A stretch of DNA of 55,760 nucleotides from assembly GCA_036495685.1 (NCBI GenBank), contig DASXMJ010000205.1:1-55760 (forward strand), in the 5' to 3' direction. The notes below the pieces were generated by a model that was not told the DNA's origin, did not search any database, and saw only the letters and a program-made list of their open reading frames with translations. This DNA is from Candidatus Binataceae bacterium (GTDB lineage: Bacteria > Desulfobacterota > Binatia > Binatales > Binataceae). Shown here one piece after another: positions 1-9,333 of the stretch (within the stretch, counting starts at the first letter, position 1; every line of letters starts with the position of its first letter). A program made the position numbers and the translations under genes.

Positions 1-882
1 ATGGGCGCCGACTTAAGCCGAGGTCAGATACGGGGCAACTCGATTCAGTGCCCATTCCATGCGTGGAGCTGGGGTCCCGATGGCAAATGCAATCACATTC
101 CTTACAGCAAGCGGATTCCGCCTAAGGCGAAGGTAAGGTCGTGGCCGACCAGCGAACAGAACAAGCTGCTGTTCGTATGGAACGATCCCGAGGGCAATTC
201 GCCCTCCGACGAAGTCGCCATTCCGCGCATGGATGCGTGCTACTCGGATGAATGGACCGACTGGGCAATGGTGAAGTGGACGATCAATACCAATTGCCGC
301 GAGCTGATCGACAACGTGTCCGACATGGCACATTTTCCGGTGGTGCACAGCGCACCGGTCGATTACTTCGCCAACGTGTTCCAGGGACACAAGGCGACCC
401 AGATTATGATTGGGTCGGGGCAGGGCGGAATGCAGGGAAACCTGGCTACCTGCGCGACCTATTTTGGCCCGGCCTATCAGATCACGCAGATGCGCGGGGA
501 GATGGGCGGGTTCACGGTCGATTCGCTTCTGCTCAACTGCCACGTTCCGATTACGCTTAATTCCTTTGACCTGCGCTTTGGGATGGTGGTGCGCAAGATG
601 AAGGGGATGAGCGAGGAGATGTCCAAGCAGGTTTGCGACGCCTACATCCAGGCGATTCAGCAGGGGTTCTACCAGGACGTCGAGATTTGGGACCACAAGG
701 TGCGGATCGATAATCCGCTGCTGTGCGAAAACGACGGACCCATCTACCAGCTGCGCGAGTGGTACAGGCAGTTCTATCTCGACGCTGACGCGGTGCCCGA
801 AGAAAACCACAAGCGCCAGGTGGTGGAGATCAATCGTGGTTACGACCACCCCCCGGCGCCGCATCACGTTTTCGAGGAATAG
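1..882 (+). CDS. KshA-like Rieske non-heme iron oxygenase, 5'-truncated
   Basis: Oxygenase component resembling 3-ketosteroid 9-alpha-hydroxylase (KshA), which hydroxylates a polycyclic ketone using electrons from a ferredoxin. The gene enters from outside the window, so the ATG at position 1 is internal. The visible part opens inside the Rieske domain with its second cluster ligand pair (C17, H20 in CPFH). The C-x-H pair would lie just upstream of base 1. The catalytic domain carries the mononuclear iron motif with D108, H111 and H116, plus a downstream Asp at D226. The phrases EQNKLLFVWNDPEG and IDNPLLCENDGPIYQLREWY are typical of KshA-type oxygenases. The ferredoxin encoded at 9334 is a candidate partner. 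The substrate is inferred from neighbouring KstD-, HsaA- and HsaD-like genes; other polycyclic ketones are possible. Confidence 0.85.
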   Translation: MGADLSRGQIRGNSIQCPFHAWSWGPDGKCNHIPYSKRIPPKAKVRSWPTSEQNKLLFVWNDPEGNSPSDEVAIPRMDACYSDEWTDWAMVKWTINTNCRELIDNVSDMAHFPVVHSAPVDYFANVFQGHKATQIMIGSGQGGMQGNLATCATYFGPAYQITQMRGEMGGFTVDSLLLNCHVPITLNSFDLRFGMVVRKMKGMSEEMSKQVCDAYIQAIQQGFYQDVEIWDHKVRIDNPLLCENDGPIYQLREWYRQFYLDADAVPEENHKRQVVEINRGYDHPPAPHHVFEE

Positions 883-981
883 AGGGCCACAAATCCGTAA
901 AGAGGCGCGGCTCGGAAGTCCGTGAAACCAGCGTAGTTTGCCGATTTCTTTTTCGACTGCGCATGGCGTAAATCAACAGGG

Positions 982-2166
982 GTGCGCAACGCATCCTCCC
1001 GGCGGGAGCCGGCGGAACCGGGACCCTTCGAATCAGTTCCCCTCTCCTTGTCGCAATTCAGCGACCTACTGGCCGCGATTTATCAGGGTCCTTTGGAGAC
1101 GGTTCCGTGGAAGACCGCGCTCGACCTGCTGCGGGTTCATCTGCGTGCCAACTACGTGACCTTGATGCTGCGGCCCCCGTCGCCGGATCGCGAAGGGTTT
1201 ATGGTCAACGCCGCGGGCGATGCACCCATTACCCGGCAGGCCGAATACAACAAGTACTACTACGCCCTCGATCCATTTATCGATTTGCCGCCCGACCGGG
1301 TCTTCATCGCCGACGAGCTGGCGGGCAATGGCAAGTGGCGGGAAAGCGAGTTCTACAAGCAGTTCCTAAAGCCGCTCGACATCCTCCACGCACTGGGCGC
1401 CGACATCCTGACCGACGATGGAATCCATTGCCGGTTTCGCGCCGCACGCCCGCATCGTGAGCAGCCGTTCTCGCCGAGTGACACGGCACTGTGCAGCGCG
1501 ATGCTGCCGCATCTGAAACGGGCCGTCATCCTCCATTCGCAGCTCACCCTGATTGACTCGGAGCGCAGGCTCTACGCCGGCACCATCGACCGGATGCTGG
1601 TGGGCACCGTGATTCTGGATGAAACCGGCGCAGTGGTGAAAAGCAATGCGGTGGCGCGCGAAATGCTGGATGCGGCCGACGGACTGCTGCTGGCGAACGG
1701 GACTTTGCGCGCGGTGCATCCCGCGGAAAATCGGGAACTGCAGCGATTGATCAAACAAGCCATGTGCGGTCCCAACGACGGAGCTTCGCCCGGGGTCGCG
1801 GAAGCAATTTCCATTACCCGCAAGGCGGGACGCGGCAACCTCGGCGTGGTGGTACGCGGTGTACCGCATGCCGAATGGTCGGAGGGCAACCGCCGTCCCG
1901 CGGTGGCGCTGTTGATTCGCGACCCCGCGCGCCGCAGCGAGGCATCGCGCGAGACCGTGCGGCGCCTGTTTGACCTGACTCCCGCCGAGGCGTCGCTCGC
2001 CTTGGCGCTTGCGGACGGGCTTACCCTCGACGAAGCGGCGGAGCGGCTCAAGATCCGCAAGAATACCGCGCGCGCCCATCTGCGCGCGATCTTCGCGAAA
2101 ATTGGCGTGACGCGGCAGACCACGCTCGTGCGCCTGCTGCTTAGTAGTGTCATCTGGCTGGGCTGA
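982..2166 (+). CDS. LuxR-type helix-turn-helix transcriptional regulator
   Basis: A 394-residue DNA-binding protein. The C-terminal 65 residues form a GerE/LuxR HTH: it opens with LTPAEASLALALADG, and the recognition helix region is KIRKNTARAHLRAIFAKIG. The long N-terminal part (about residues 20-320) has no phosphoacceptor receiver motif and no clear autoinducer-binding signature. It is probably a ligand-sensing or PAS-like module. The GTG start at 982 is the longest option and has only a weak purine stretch before it, so the true start may lie a little downstream. Its position between the Rieske oxygenase and the ring-degradation operon makes it the natural candidate regulator of that module. 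That role is inferred from context only. Confidence 0.8.
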   Translation: MRNASSRREPAEPGPFESVPLSLSQFSDLLAAIYQGPLETVPWKTALDLLRVHLRANYVTLMLRPPSPDREGFMVNAAGDAPITRQAEYNKYYYALDPFIDLPPDRVFIADELAGNGKWRESEFYKQFLKPLDILHALGADILTDDGIHCRFRAARPHREQPFSPSDTALCSAMLPHLKRAVILHSQLTLIDSERRLYAGTIDRMLVGTVILDETGAVVKSNAVAREMLDAADGLLLANGTLRAVHPAENRELQRLIKQAMCGPNDGASPGVAEAISITRKAGRGNLGVVVRGVPHAEWSEGNRRPAVALLIRDPARRSEASRETVRRLFDLTPAEASLALALADGLTLDEAAERLKIRKNTARAHLRAIFAKIGVTRQTTLVRLLLSSVIWLG

Positions 2167-2230
2167 AGGAGTTTCTCCGTGACCCACTTCCGGCGCCACG
2201 CCGACGCTCGTAGGTGAAAGGAGCGCGCGG

Positions 2231-2956
2231 TTGACTCAGAACATCTATGACAACCAGAAGTTCTTCGAAAAGTACCAGCGTTTACCGCGTTCGCTTAAGG
2301 GATTGCCAGGCGCTCCGGAATGGCCTGCCTTGCGCGCCTTACTGCCCACCATGGGCGGGCTTCGGGTCCTGGACCTCGGATGCGGGATTGGGTGGTTCAG
2401 CCGCTGGGCCCGACAAAACGGAGCCTCTCGGGTGTTGGGCATCGATGTTTCGCGGAAAATGTTGACTCGAGCTCGCGCCGAAACCCATGATTCGGGGATT
2501 CGTTACCTCAGGGCCGACCTGGAACGATTGCGATTGCAGTCGAATTCATTCGAGTTGGTCTTTAGTTCCCTGGCGCTTCACTACGTGAAGAATCTAGCGG
2601 GACTGATGTCGAAGGTTCGGCGATCGCTCGTCCCCGGCGGAAGCCTGGTCTTTTCGGTCGAGCACCCGATCTATACCGCCCCTTCCAGTCCCAGGTGGCG
2701 CACCGCTTCCGGGCGCAAGTTTTGGCCCGTCGATAGATATCTGCAAGAAGGTCCCCGCTCCACGGACTGGCTCGCCAAGGGCGTCATCAAGCAACACCGC
2801 ACCCTGGCGACCTACATCAACATCTTACTTCGGCTGGGGCTCTCGATTTCCGAAATTAACGAATGGGGTCCCACGCCAAGACAAATAGCGTCGCAACCGG
2901 ATTGGGTAGATGAACGCGAGCGGCCCGCGTTCCTGTTGGTGGCCGCGCGAGGCTAG
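2231..2956 (+). CDS. Class I SAM-dependent methyltransferase
   Basis: A 241-residue Rossmann-fold methyltransferase. Motif I is VLDLGCGIGWFSRWA (about residues 45-60), an acidic residue follows in GIDVSRKML, and the post-motif region is FELVFSSLALHYVKN. These place it in the UbiE/Methyltransf_11-type family. The start is TTG at 2231, supported by a GAAAGGAG stretch at about 2216-2224. The acceptor substrate cannot be read from sequence. It lies between the LuxR-type gene and the HsaA-like operon in the same direction, with a 98-base gap to the next start chosen here, so it may be co-expressed. No direct role in ring degradation is evident. Confidence 0.8.
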   Translation: MTQNIYDNQKFFEKYQRLPRSLKGLPGAPEWPALRALLPTMGGLRVLDLGCGIGWFSRWARQNGASRVLGIDVSRKMLTRARAETHDSGIRYLRADLERLRLQSNSFELVFSSLALHYVKNLAGLMSKVRRSLVPGGSLVFSVEHPIYTAPSSPRWRTASGRKFWPVDRYLQEGPRSTDWLAKGVIKQHRTLATYINILLRLGLSISEINEWGPTPRQIASQPDWVDERERPAFLLVAARG

Positions 2957-3054
2957 AATCGGTTGGTTTCACTAGTCTTTTCGGACGATGAGCTAGCGCG
3001 GTGCGCGATGCGATCATCGCCGCGATTCAACGATGGACTGAGCAGGGGCAAAGC

Positions 3055-4278
3055 GTGGCAGAAACATCCGTGCGCCAGATGAAGGCCGATGCAGGGGGTC
3101 GCCAGAGTGAAATGGCGAACACTCTCTTGTCGCGGGCGCGCGAGATGATTCCGGTTTTGGCGGAGCGCGCGTCTGCGGCGGAGGCACAGCGCTCGATTCC
3201 TGCCGAGACGATCGCGGAGTTCAAGCGTGCCGGGTTCTTCCGGGTAATTCAACCGAAACGCTACGGGGGGTACGAACTCGACCCGCAGATTTTCTTTGAC
3301 CTGCAAATAACCCTCGCTCAAGGATGCATGTCGAGCGGCTGGGTCTACGGGGTCGTGGCGGTGCACAACTGGCAGTTGGGGCTGTTCGATGTGCGCGCGC
3401 AGGAAGAGGTGTGGGGCAAGGACAACAGCGTTCTAATCGCATCGAGTTACATGCCGCGTGGCCAGGTCGAGCGCGTCGACGGCGGGTTCAAGTTTCGCGG
3501 GCGCTGGAGCTTTTCCAGCGGCGTCGATCACGCCGACTGGCTCTTTCTGGGTGGAGTCGTTCCGGCCGGCAACGGAGCAGGCGCGCCGGACTACCGGACC
3601 TTTCTTGTTCCACGTGCCGATATCAGCATCAACGACAACTGGCACACCTGGGGGCTCCGCGGAACGGGCAGCAAAGAGGTCGTAATCGAAGATGCATTCG
3701 TACCCGAGTATCGCACCCATCGCGCGATCGATGGCTTTACCGGGGCCAGTCCCGGCCTGAGCGTCAACTCGGCGCCCCTCTACAAGCTCCCCTTCGGACA
3801 AATCTTCGTGCGCGCGGTTTCCAGCGCTTCGATCGGCGCGCTCCAGGGTGCGCTCGAGGTATTTCGCAAATATGCGTCCACGCGCCTGAGCACCAACGAC
3901 ATGTCGCGGACCGCCGAAGATCCCTCCGCCGGGATTGCGGTGGCCGAGGCTGCCGTCGCGATCGACGACATGAAGCTTGAGTTGCACCGCAACTTCGCGG
4001 CGATGATGGACACGCTTGAGCGCGGAGAGTCTCTCGACATCAACGATAGAATTCACTACCGCTATCAGTCGGCCGCGGTTGCGCAGCGCTGTGCGGAACA
4101 CGTCGATCGTCTCTTCCACGCCTGCGGCGGGCAGGGCGTCTACACCGACCATCCGATCGGGCGGTTTCTCGCCGACATCCATGCGGCACGCCTGCACTAT
4201 GCCAACAACGCGGACAAGTTTGCGCGTAACTACGGTGGCGTGTTGCTGGGCCAGGTTAACTCCGACTTTTTCATATGA
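3055..4278 (+). CDS. HsaA-like flavin-dependent monooxygenase (acyl-CoA dehydrogenase fold)
   Basis: Oxygenase component of a two-component flavin monooxygenase. Proteins of this type, such as HsaA for 3-HSA in steroid degradation, hydroxylate a phenolic ring next to an existing hydroxyl using reduced flavin from a separate reductase. Supporting segments are IPAETIAEFKRAGFFRVIQP, the CMSSGWVYGVVAVHNWQLGLF region, FRGRWSFSSGVDHADWLFLG and the C-terminal HACGGQGVYTDHPIGRFLAD. All are characteristic of the HsaA/HpaH-like branch rather than true acyl-CoA dehydrogenases. The open frame extends to GTG 3001. GTG 3055 was chosen because AGGGG lies six bases upstream; ATG 3112 would give the most family-like N-terminus. 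The stop overlaps the next ATG by four bases. No flavin reductase (HsaB) gene is in the window. Confidence 0.78.
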   Translation: MAETSVRQMKADAGGRQSEMANTLLSRAREMIPVLAERASAAEAQRSIPAETIAEFKRAGFFRVIQPKRYGGYELDPQIFFDLQITLAQGCMSSGWVYGVVAVHNWQLGLFDVRAQEEVWGKDNSVLIASSYMPRGQVERVDGGFKFRGRWSFSSGVDHADWLFLGGVVPAGNGAGAPDYRTFLVPRADISINDNWHTWGLRGTGSKEVVIEDAFVPEYRTHRAIDGFTGASPGLSVNSAPLYKLPFGQIFVRAVSSASIGALQGALEVFRKYASTRLSTNDMSRTAEDPSAGIAVAEAAVAIDDMKLELHRNFAAMMDTLERGESLDINDRIHYRYQSAAVAQRCAEHVDRLFHACGGQGVYTDHPIGRFLADIHAARLHYANNADKFARNYGGVLLGQVNSDFFI

Positions 4279-6002
4279 GCGACGGCGCGCGGGTCAACGT
4301 TCCCCCCTCAGACGGGAAATGGGACTACGAGTTCGATGTGGTGGTGGTCGGATCGGGATCGGGCGGCATGACGGCGGCGCTGTGCGCGCACGATCTCGGC
4401 CAGTCCGTGCTGGTCATCGAAAAGAGCGATCAGTACGGAGGCACCACCGCGATCTCAGGTGGTGGCGTGTGGGTGCCCTGTAATCATTTGATGGCGGGCG
4501 CGGGCGGGAGCGACAGCTACGATGACGCGCTGACGTATCTCAAGACTGCGACTCGCGGAATGGTCGCGGAGACACGCCTGCGTGCTTATCTGGAACACTC
4601 GCCGAAGATGCTCAAATACCTGGAGGAGAAGTCGCGGCTCCGCTACCGCTCAATGCCGCAGTACTCCGACTACTATCCGAATCTACCCGGAGCCAAGTCT
4701 GGGTATCGAACCCTGGATCCGATTCCATTCAATGCGGCCGAACTGGGCGACGATTTTGCGGATATGCGTCCGCCCCAGCCGGGCACCCTGATCGGAGGAC
4801 GGGTCGCGATGACCGCGGGCGAGGCACACGCCATGCTCACCAAAGAGCGTGGATGGATCGCACTGCTGCTCAGGCGCATGGCGAAATACTGGCTCGACCT
4901 GCCCTGGCGGTTCCGTTCCAAGCGGGATCGCCGACTGACCCTGGGCAGCGCGCTGATCGGCGCGCTGCGGCGCTCGATGCTCGATCGGAAAATTCCCTTG
5001 TGGCTAGAGACTCCGCTGGAGTCATTGGTCAGCGACTCACGCGGGGTGGCGGGCGTGATTGCGACCCGGGGCAGCAGGGCGGTGCGCCTTCGCGCGCAGC
5101 GTGGCGTGGTGCTGGCGGCGGGTGGATTCGAGCACAACCAATCGATGCGCGACCAGTATCTGCCCAAGCCCACCAGCGCCGAGTGGACCGTGACGCCCGC
5201 GTCGAATACCGGGGACGCGATTCGCGCGGGACAGAGCCTCGGTGCTCAGATCGCACTGATGGACCACGCGTGGTGGGCCCCGACCCTGTTCGTCATGGGG
5301 CGCGAGAAGCGCCGCGCGGTATTCGTGGAGCGGGCATTGCCCGGCTGCGTGCTGGTGAACCGCAAGGGAAGCAGATTTGTCGACGAGGCCGCGCCCTATA
5401 GTGACATCGTCTATGCCATGTACGCGGACCACGAGAAGACCGGCGCAAATCTGCCCGCGTGGCTCATTTTTGATGCCGAGTTTCGCCGCAAATATCCGAT
5501 TGGCCCGCTACTTCCGGGCATGGCGCGTCCCGACAAAGCCCTTCCCGCCAGCTGGCTTGGCCAGGTCTATTTCAGAGCCGATTCGCTCGAGGCGCTTGCT
5601 CAGCAGATAGAGATCGACGCGGCGGGTCTTGGTGCGACGGTCGAGCGGATGAATGAGTTTGCGACCACCGGTGACGATAGAGACTTCGGCAAGGGCAGCA
5701 ACCCTTTCGACCGCTACTACGGCGACGTCAATGTGAAGCCCAACCCGTGTCTCGCGCCGCTGGCGAAGGCGCCATTTTATGCGATCCGCATCGACGCGGG
5801 CGACATTGGCACCAAGGGCGGCCTGCTGACCGATGAATTCGCGCGGGTCTTGCGCGACGATGATCAGCCGATCCCGGGCCTGTACGCGATCGGTAACACC
5901 TCGGCCGCGGTGATGGGGCCAAGCTACCCCGGCGCGGGTTCCACGCTGGGTCCCGCGATGACGTTCGGGTACATCGCGGCGCATCACTTGGCAGGAGTTT
6001 GA
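4275..6002 (+). CDS. KstD-like FAD-dependent 3-ketosteroid dehydrogenase
   Basis: A 575-residue flavoprotein of the 3-ketosteroid delta-1-dehydrogenase / fumarate reductase superfamily. These enzymes insert a C=C bond next to a ring ketone. The FAD dinucleotide-binding motif is VVVVGSGSGGMTAAL (about residues 20-34), followed by EKSDQYGGTTAISGGGVWVP. A Tyr-rich segment (Y130, D132, Y133, Y134) matches the region holding the first active-site Tyr in KstD. The C-terminal YPGAG (Y551 to G555) before LGPAMTFGYIAAHH corresponds to the catalytic Tyr/Gly pair of characterised KstDs. ATG 4275 overlaps the upstream stop as ATGA, so the two genes look translationally coupled. Activity as a true steroid dehydrogenase is likely but untested. 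Confidence 0.82.
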   Translation: MSDGARVNVPPSDGKWDYEFDVVVVGSGSGGMTAALCAHDLGQSVLVIEKSDQYGGTTAISGGGVWVPCNHLMAGAGGSDSYDDALTYLKTATRGMVAETRLRAYLEHSPKMLKYLEEKSRLRYRSMPQYSDYYPNLPGAKSGYRTLDPIPFNAAELGDDFADMRPPQPGTLIGGRVAMTAGEAHAMLTKERGWIALLLRRMAKYWLDLPWRFRSKRDRRLTLGSALIGALRRSMLDRKIPLWLETPLESLVSDSRGVAGVIATRGSRAVRLRAQRGVVLAAGGFEHNQSMRDQYLPKPTSAEWTVTPASNTGDAIRAGQSLGAQIALMDHAWWAPTLFVMGREKRRAVFVERALPGCVLVNRKGSRFVDEAAPYSDIVYAMYADHEKTGANLPAWLIFDAEFRRKYPIGPLLPGMARPDKALPASWLGQVYFRADSLEALAQQIEIDAAGLGATVERMNEFATTGDDRDFGKGSNPFDRYYGDVNVKPNPCLAPLAKAPFYAIRIDAGDIGTKGGLLTDEFARVLRDDDQPIPGLYAIGNTSAAVMGPSYPGAGSTLGPAMTFGYIAAHHLAGV

Positions 6003-6005
6003 ATC

Positions 6006-6857
6006 ATGTTAAACGGACGGGTCGCGGTCGTTACCGGAGCGAGCCTTGGGGTTGGCAAGGGGATCGCGATCGCGCTGGGCGCGGTGGGCGCGACTGTTTA
6101 CGTGACCGGACGCAGCGCCAGGCAGGGCGACAATCCCTATGGCGGCACGGTGTTTTCCACCGCCGAGGAAGTTAGCAAGCGGGGCGGACGCGGGATCGCC
6201 GTGGTCTGCGATCACAGCGACGACGACCAGACCCGCGCACTGTTTAAGCGCGTCGAGAAAGAATCTGCGCGCCTCGACATCCTGGTGAACAATGCCATCG
6301 CCATCCCCGACGGTCTTACCGAAACGGGTCCGTTCTGGGAGAAGCCGCTGGGATTCGTGAAACTGCTGAATGTGGGTCTCCGATCGAACTACGTGGCCTC
6401 GTACCTGGCTGCGCCACTGCTCGTCCGCAACGGTGGGTTGATTTTCAATTCATCCTCGCCCGGCGCAAGGAGCTATGTTCATGGCCCCGCTTACGGGGCG
6501 GCCAAGGCGGGTGGCGACAAGATGTCGCATGATATGGCGCACGATTTCAAACCGTTCGACGTGGCGGTGATTTCGGTGTGGCTCGGGCTGGTGAAAACCG
6601 AGAAGGTTATGATGATCGACGCCAACAAGTCGAAGTACGGACCGATGCTCGAAATCGCGGAGTCGCCGGAGTTCGGCGGTCTCATCATCGACGCGGTATT
6701 CAATGATCGCGAGCGAATGACGCTGAGTGGAAAGACCTTCTTCGCAGCGGAACTTGCTCAACGCTACGGCGTAAAAGACATCGACGGCAAGCAACCGCCG
6801 TCAGGCCGCGCGTACCTTGGCGCGCCATCGGAATTCACCGACATATTCATCGAATGA
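6006..6857 (+). CDS. Short-chain dehydrogenase/reductase (SDR)
   Basis: A 283-residue NAD(P)-dependent oxidoreductase. The cofactor motif is VVTGASLGVGKGIAIALG near the N-terminus, the NNA motif is VNNAIA, and the catalytic set is Ser149-151 with Y163 and K167 (YGAAK). It is longer than a 250-residue classical SDR, having an extended C-terminal part. It begins three bases after the KstD-like stop and overlaps the next gene by four bases. It is therefore embedded in the ring-degradation operon and probably handles a hydroxyl or ketone group of the same intermediate. The exact substrate is unknown. Confidence 0.8.
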   Translation: MLNGRVAVVTGASLGVGKGIAIALGAVGATVYVTGRSARQGDNPYGGTVFSTAEEVSKRGGRGIAVVCDHSDDDQTRALFKRVEKESARLDILVNNAIAIPDGLTETGPFWEKPLGFVKLLNVGLRSNYVASYLAAPLLVRNGGLIFNSSSPGARSYVHGPAYGAAKAGGDKMSHDMAHDFKPFDVAVISVWLGLVKTEKVMMIDANKSKYGPMLEIAESPEFGGLIIDAVFNDRERMTLSGKTFFAAELAQRYGVKDIDGKQPPSGRAYLGAPSEFTDIFIE

Positions 6858-8569
6858 CCGCCGCCGCTTCGAGAATCGATGCACCCGCTGCCTTTGCAGG
6901 TTCTGCGGCGACTCGCGTCGAGGCGCCGCTGCGCATCGCGGGCGAGGGCGCCATCGCGTGGGATGACAGCTGTGACGTGTTGGTGGCAGGGTTTGGCGCG
7001 GCCGGCGCCAGCGCGGCTATCGAAGCCGCGCGTGCCGGTGCGCGAGTGATAGCGGCGGACCGCTTTGGCGGCGGCGGGGCCAGCGCCAAGAGCGGCGGCG
7101 TGGTGTATGCGGGCGGCGGTACCCGCTTTCAGAAGGCGGCCGGCTACGAAGATTCGCCCGAGGCAATGTACGAATATCTGAGCAAGGAAGTTGGCGATGC
7201 GGTTTCCTCGGCGACGCTGCGCGCCTTCTGCGACCAGAGCGTCGGGCTGCTGGAATGGCTCGAGCACAACGGAGTCGAGTTCGATTCGTCTCTGCCACCG
7301 CGCAAGACCTCCTATCCACCAGACGGGTGCTATCTCTATTTCTCGGGTAACGAGACCGTCAAGGAATATGCGGGCGTGCACCAGCCCGCGCCACGCGGTC
7401 ATCGGGTCAAGGGCGCCGGACTGTCCGGAGCCCTCCTGTATCGGGCGCTGCGCAGCAGCGCGCTGCGGGCGGGTGTGCGCCTGCTGACTCAGTCCACCGT
7501 GCGCCGCCTGATCCTCGATGAAGCGGGTGGCGGTGTGCTCGGCGCCGAGGTGTGGCAGTTCGATCCGGGCAGCACGGCTGCGCGGCGTCACCGGCGATTG
7601 AGCAGATGGGCCGAGGGTTCATACTACGCGGTGCCGGGACTGTCGGATTCTCTGCGCCGGCGGGCCCTGCAGGTCGAACTCGATGAAGCCCATCCGCGCC
7701 GGGTGCGAGCGTGCGGTGGCGTGGTGCTGAGCACCGGCGGTTTCATATTCAACCGCGAGATGGTTTCGCAGCATGCCCCCACATATCTGAAAAATTTTCG
7801 ACTCGGCACTTCTGGTTGCGATGGCAGCGGGATCCGGCTTGGGCAGTCGGTCGGCGGCGATGCGGCTCACCTGGAACGCATCACGGCCTGGCGCTTCATC
7901 AATCCACCCCTGGCGTGGGCGCGCGGCATGATTGTCGACGTGCAGGGACAGCGCTTCTGCAACGAGGAAGTGTACGGTGCAAAGCTGGGCTACGAGATGT
8001 GCGAACATCGTGGCGGCAAGGCATGGCTCGTGATCGACTCGACGATTCGCCACGAGGCAATAAGAGAAGCGATGTTCGGCGGGCTCTGGGGGTTTCAGCG
8101 GGTACCCGCTCTGGTACTGATGCTCGTGGGTGCTAAGCGCGCGCTGACGATCGAAATTTTAGCCCGCAAGATCGAGTCCGACCGCGCGACGCTGATCCAG
8201 AGCTGGACCGGCTACAACCAGGCGGCCGCCAGTGCGGACGATCCGTTGGGCAAGTCTGCTGACCTGTTGCAGGCCATCGTTGTGCCGCCATTCTATGCAC
8301 TCAATATCTCTGCCGATATGCGCGTATTCCCGTGCCCCGCCCTCACCCTGGGAGGCTTGCGTGTGGACGAGAGCAACGGCGCGGTGCGAAAGCGCGATGG
8401 CGACCCAATCGAGGGGCTCTACGCCGCCGGGCGCGCGGCGGTGGGTATTGCATCGAACCACTACGTGAGCGGTCTTGCGCTCGCGGACTGCATCTGGTCG
8501 GGCCGCCGCGCGGGAGGCTTCGCGGCATCAGCGGCGGTGACCAGGGTGAAGGCCGCCGCGAGCGCCTGA
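6854..8569 (+). CDS. Second KstD-like FAD-dependent dehydrogenase
   Basis: A 571-residue flavoprotein of the fumarate reductase/KstD superfamily, clearly different from the copy at 4275. The FAD motif DVLVAGFGAAGASAAIEAAR (about residues 41-60) is preceded by an N-terminal extension of about 40 residues. Next comes GGGGASAKSGGVVYAGGG, an Ala/Ser-rich variant of the GGxxxxSGG loop. The C-terminal active-site segment reads SNHYVSGLALADCIW: Y537 and G540 replace the YPGxG form seen in the first KstD-like protein. This suggests a different regiochemistry, for example a delta-4 or other ring desaturation, but that is inference. The start overlaps the upstream SDR stop as ATGA. Together the two flavoproteins could desaturate different positions of one polycyclic ketone. 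Confidence 0.75.
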   Translation: MTAAASRIDAPAAFAGSAATRVEAPLRIAGEGAIAWDDSCDVLVAGFGAAGASAAIEAARAGARVIAADRFGGGGASAKSGGVVYAGGGTRFQKAAGYEDSPEAMYEYLSKEVGDAVSSATLRAFCDQSVGLLEWLEHNGVEFDSSLPPRKTSYPPDGCYLYFSGNETVKEYAGVHQPAPRGHRVKGAGLSGALLYRALRSSALRAGVRLLTQSTVRRLILDEAGGGVLGAEVWQFDPGSTAARRHRRLSRWAEGSYYAVPGLSDSLRRRALQVELDEAHPRRVRACGGVVLSTGGFIFNREMVSQHAPTYLKNFRLGTSGCDGSGIRLGQSVGGDAAHLERITAWRFINPPLAWARGMIVDVQGQRFCNEEVYGAKLGYEMCEHRGGKAWLVIDSTIRHEAIREAMFGGLWGFQRVPALVLMLVGAKRALTIEILARKIESDRATLIQSWTGYNQAAASADDPLGKSADLLQAIVVPPFYALNISADMRVFPCPALTLGGLRVDESNGAVRKRDGDPIEGLYAAGRAAVGIASNHYVSGLALADCIWSGRRAGGFAASAAVTRVKAAASA

Positions 8570-8583
8570 CACGGGAACCAGGC

Positions 8584-9321
8584 ATGGGACGGGTTGAGGG
8601 AAAAATTGTAATAGTCACCGGCGCTGCCAGCGGCATAGGCCGGGAGGATGCGCTCACGCTGGCACGCGAGGGCGCGCGAGTTACGATCACCGATGTGAAC
8701 CAGGAGGCGGGCCGTGCGGTCGCAAAGGAAATCGGTGACGCGGCAATGTTTATCCGCCACGACGTTTCCCATGAAGACAACTGGAAAGAGGTGATTGCGG
8801 CGACCCAAGAGCGATTTGGGCAGATTCATGGCTTGGTGAATAACGCGGGCGTGCTATTGATGGCCTCGGTCGAAGACACCACGCTTGAGCAGTGGCGGCA
8901 GGTTCATCGCGTCAATTCCGACGGCTATTTTCTCGGGTGCAAGCATGCGGTGGCGGCGATGAAGACGGGCGGAGGTGGTTCGATCGTCAACATGTCGTCG
9001 GTGGCGGCCTTCGGGCTGCCCTTCGCTGCCGCGTACAGCGCATCGAAGGGATCGGTGGCGGCACTGACCAACAGCGTTGCGATCCATTGTCGCAGCGCGG
9101 GCTATCGAATCCGTTGCAACTCCATCCATCCGGATGGGGTGCTCACGCCGATGGTCCTGCCGATGTTAGGCAATCCCGATCCCAAAACCGTCGGCTACGA
9201 CGCGGACCCGACCACGCGTTTCTGCGATCCGAGCGATGTCGCCAATTTGGTGCTATTTCTGATTTCAGACGAGTCCCGTTTCATCAGCGGCGCGCAGATT
9301 CGGATAACCAACGCCTACTGA
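8584..9321 (+). CDS. SDR-family hydroxysteroid-dehydrogenase-like oxidoreductase
   Basis: A 245-residue classical SDR. The cofactor motif is VIVTGAASGIGREDAL, with D near residue 37 suggesting NAD preference. NNAG follows, then S138/S139 (NMSS), Y151 and K155 (YSASK). The pattern resembles bacterial 3-alpha/20-beta- and 7-alpha-hydroxysteroid dehydrogenases and 3-oxoacyl-ACP reductases. The open frame runs upstream to 8332 inside the previous gene. ATG 8584 gives the standard SDR N-terminus, 14 bases after the KstD-like stop. It is probably the fifth gene of the ring-degradation operon, interconverting a ring hydroxyl and ketone. Substrate not known. Confidence 0.82.
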   Translation: MGRVEGKIVIVTGAASGIGREDALTLAREGARVTITDVNQEAGRAVAKEIGDAAMFIRHDVSHEDNWKEVIAATQERFGQIHGLVNNAGVLLMASVEDTTLEQWRQVHRVNSDGYFLGCKHAVAAMKTGGGGSIVNMSSVAAFGLPFAAAYSASKGSVAALTNSVAIHCRSAGYRIRCNSIHPDGVLTPMVLPMLGNPDPKTVGYDADPTTRFCDPSDVANLVLFLISDESRFISGAQIRITNAY

Positions 9322-9333
9322 TCCGAAGTTTTC

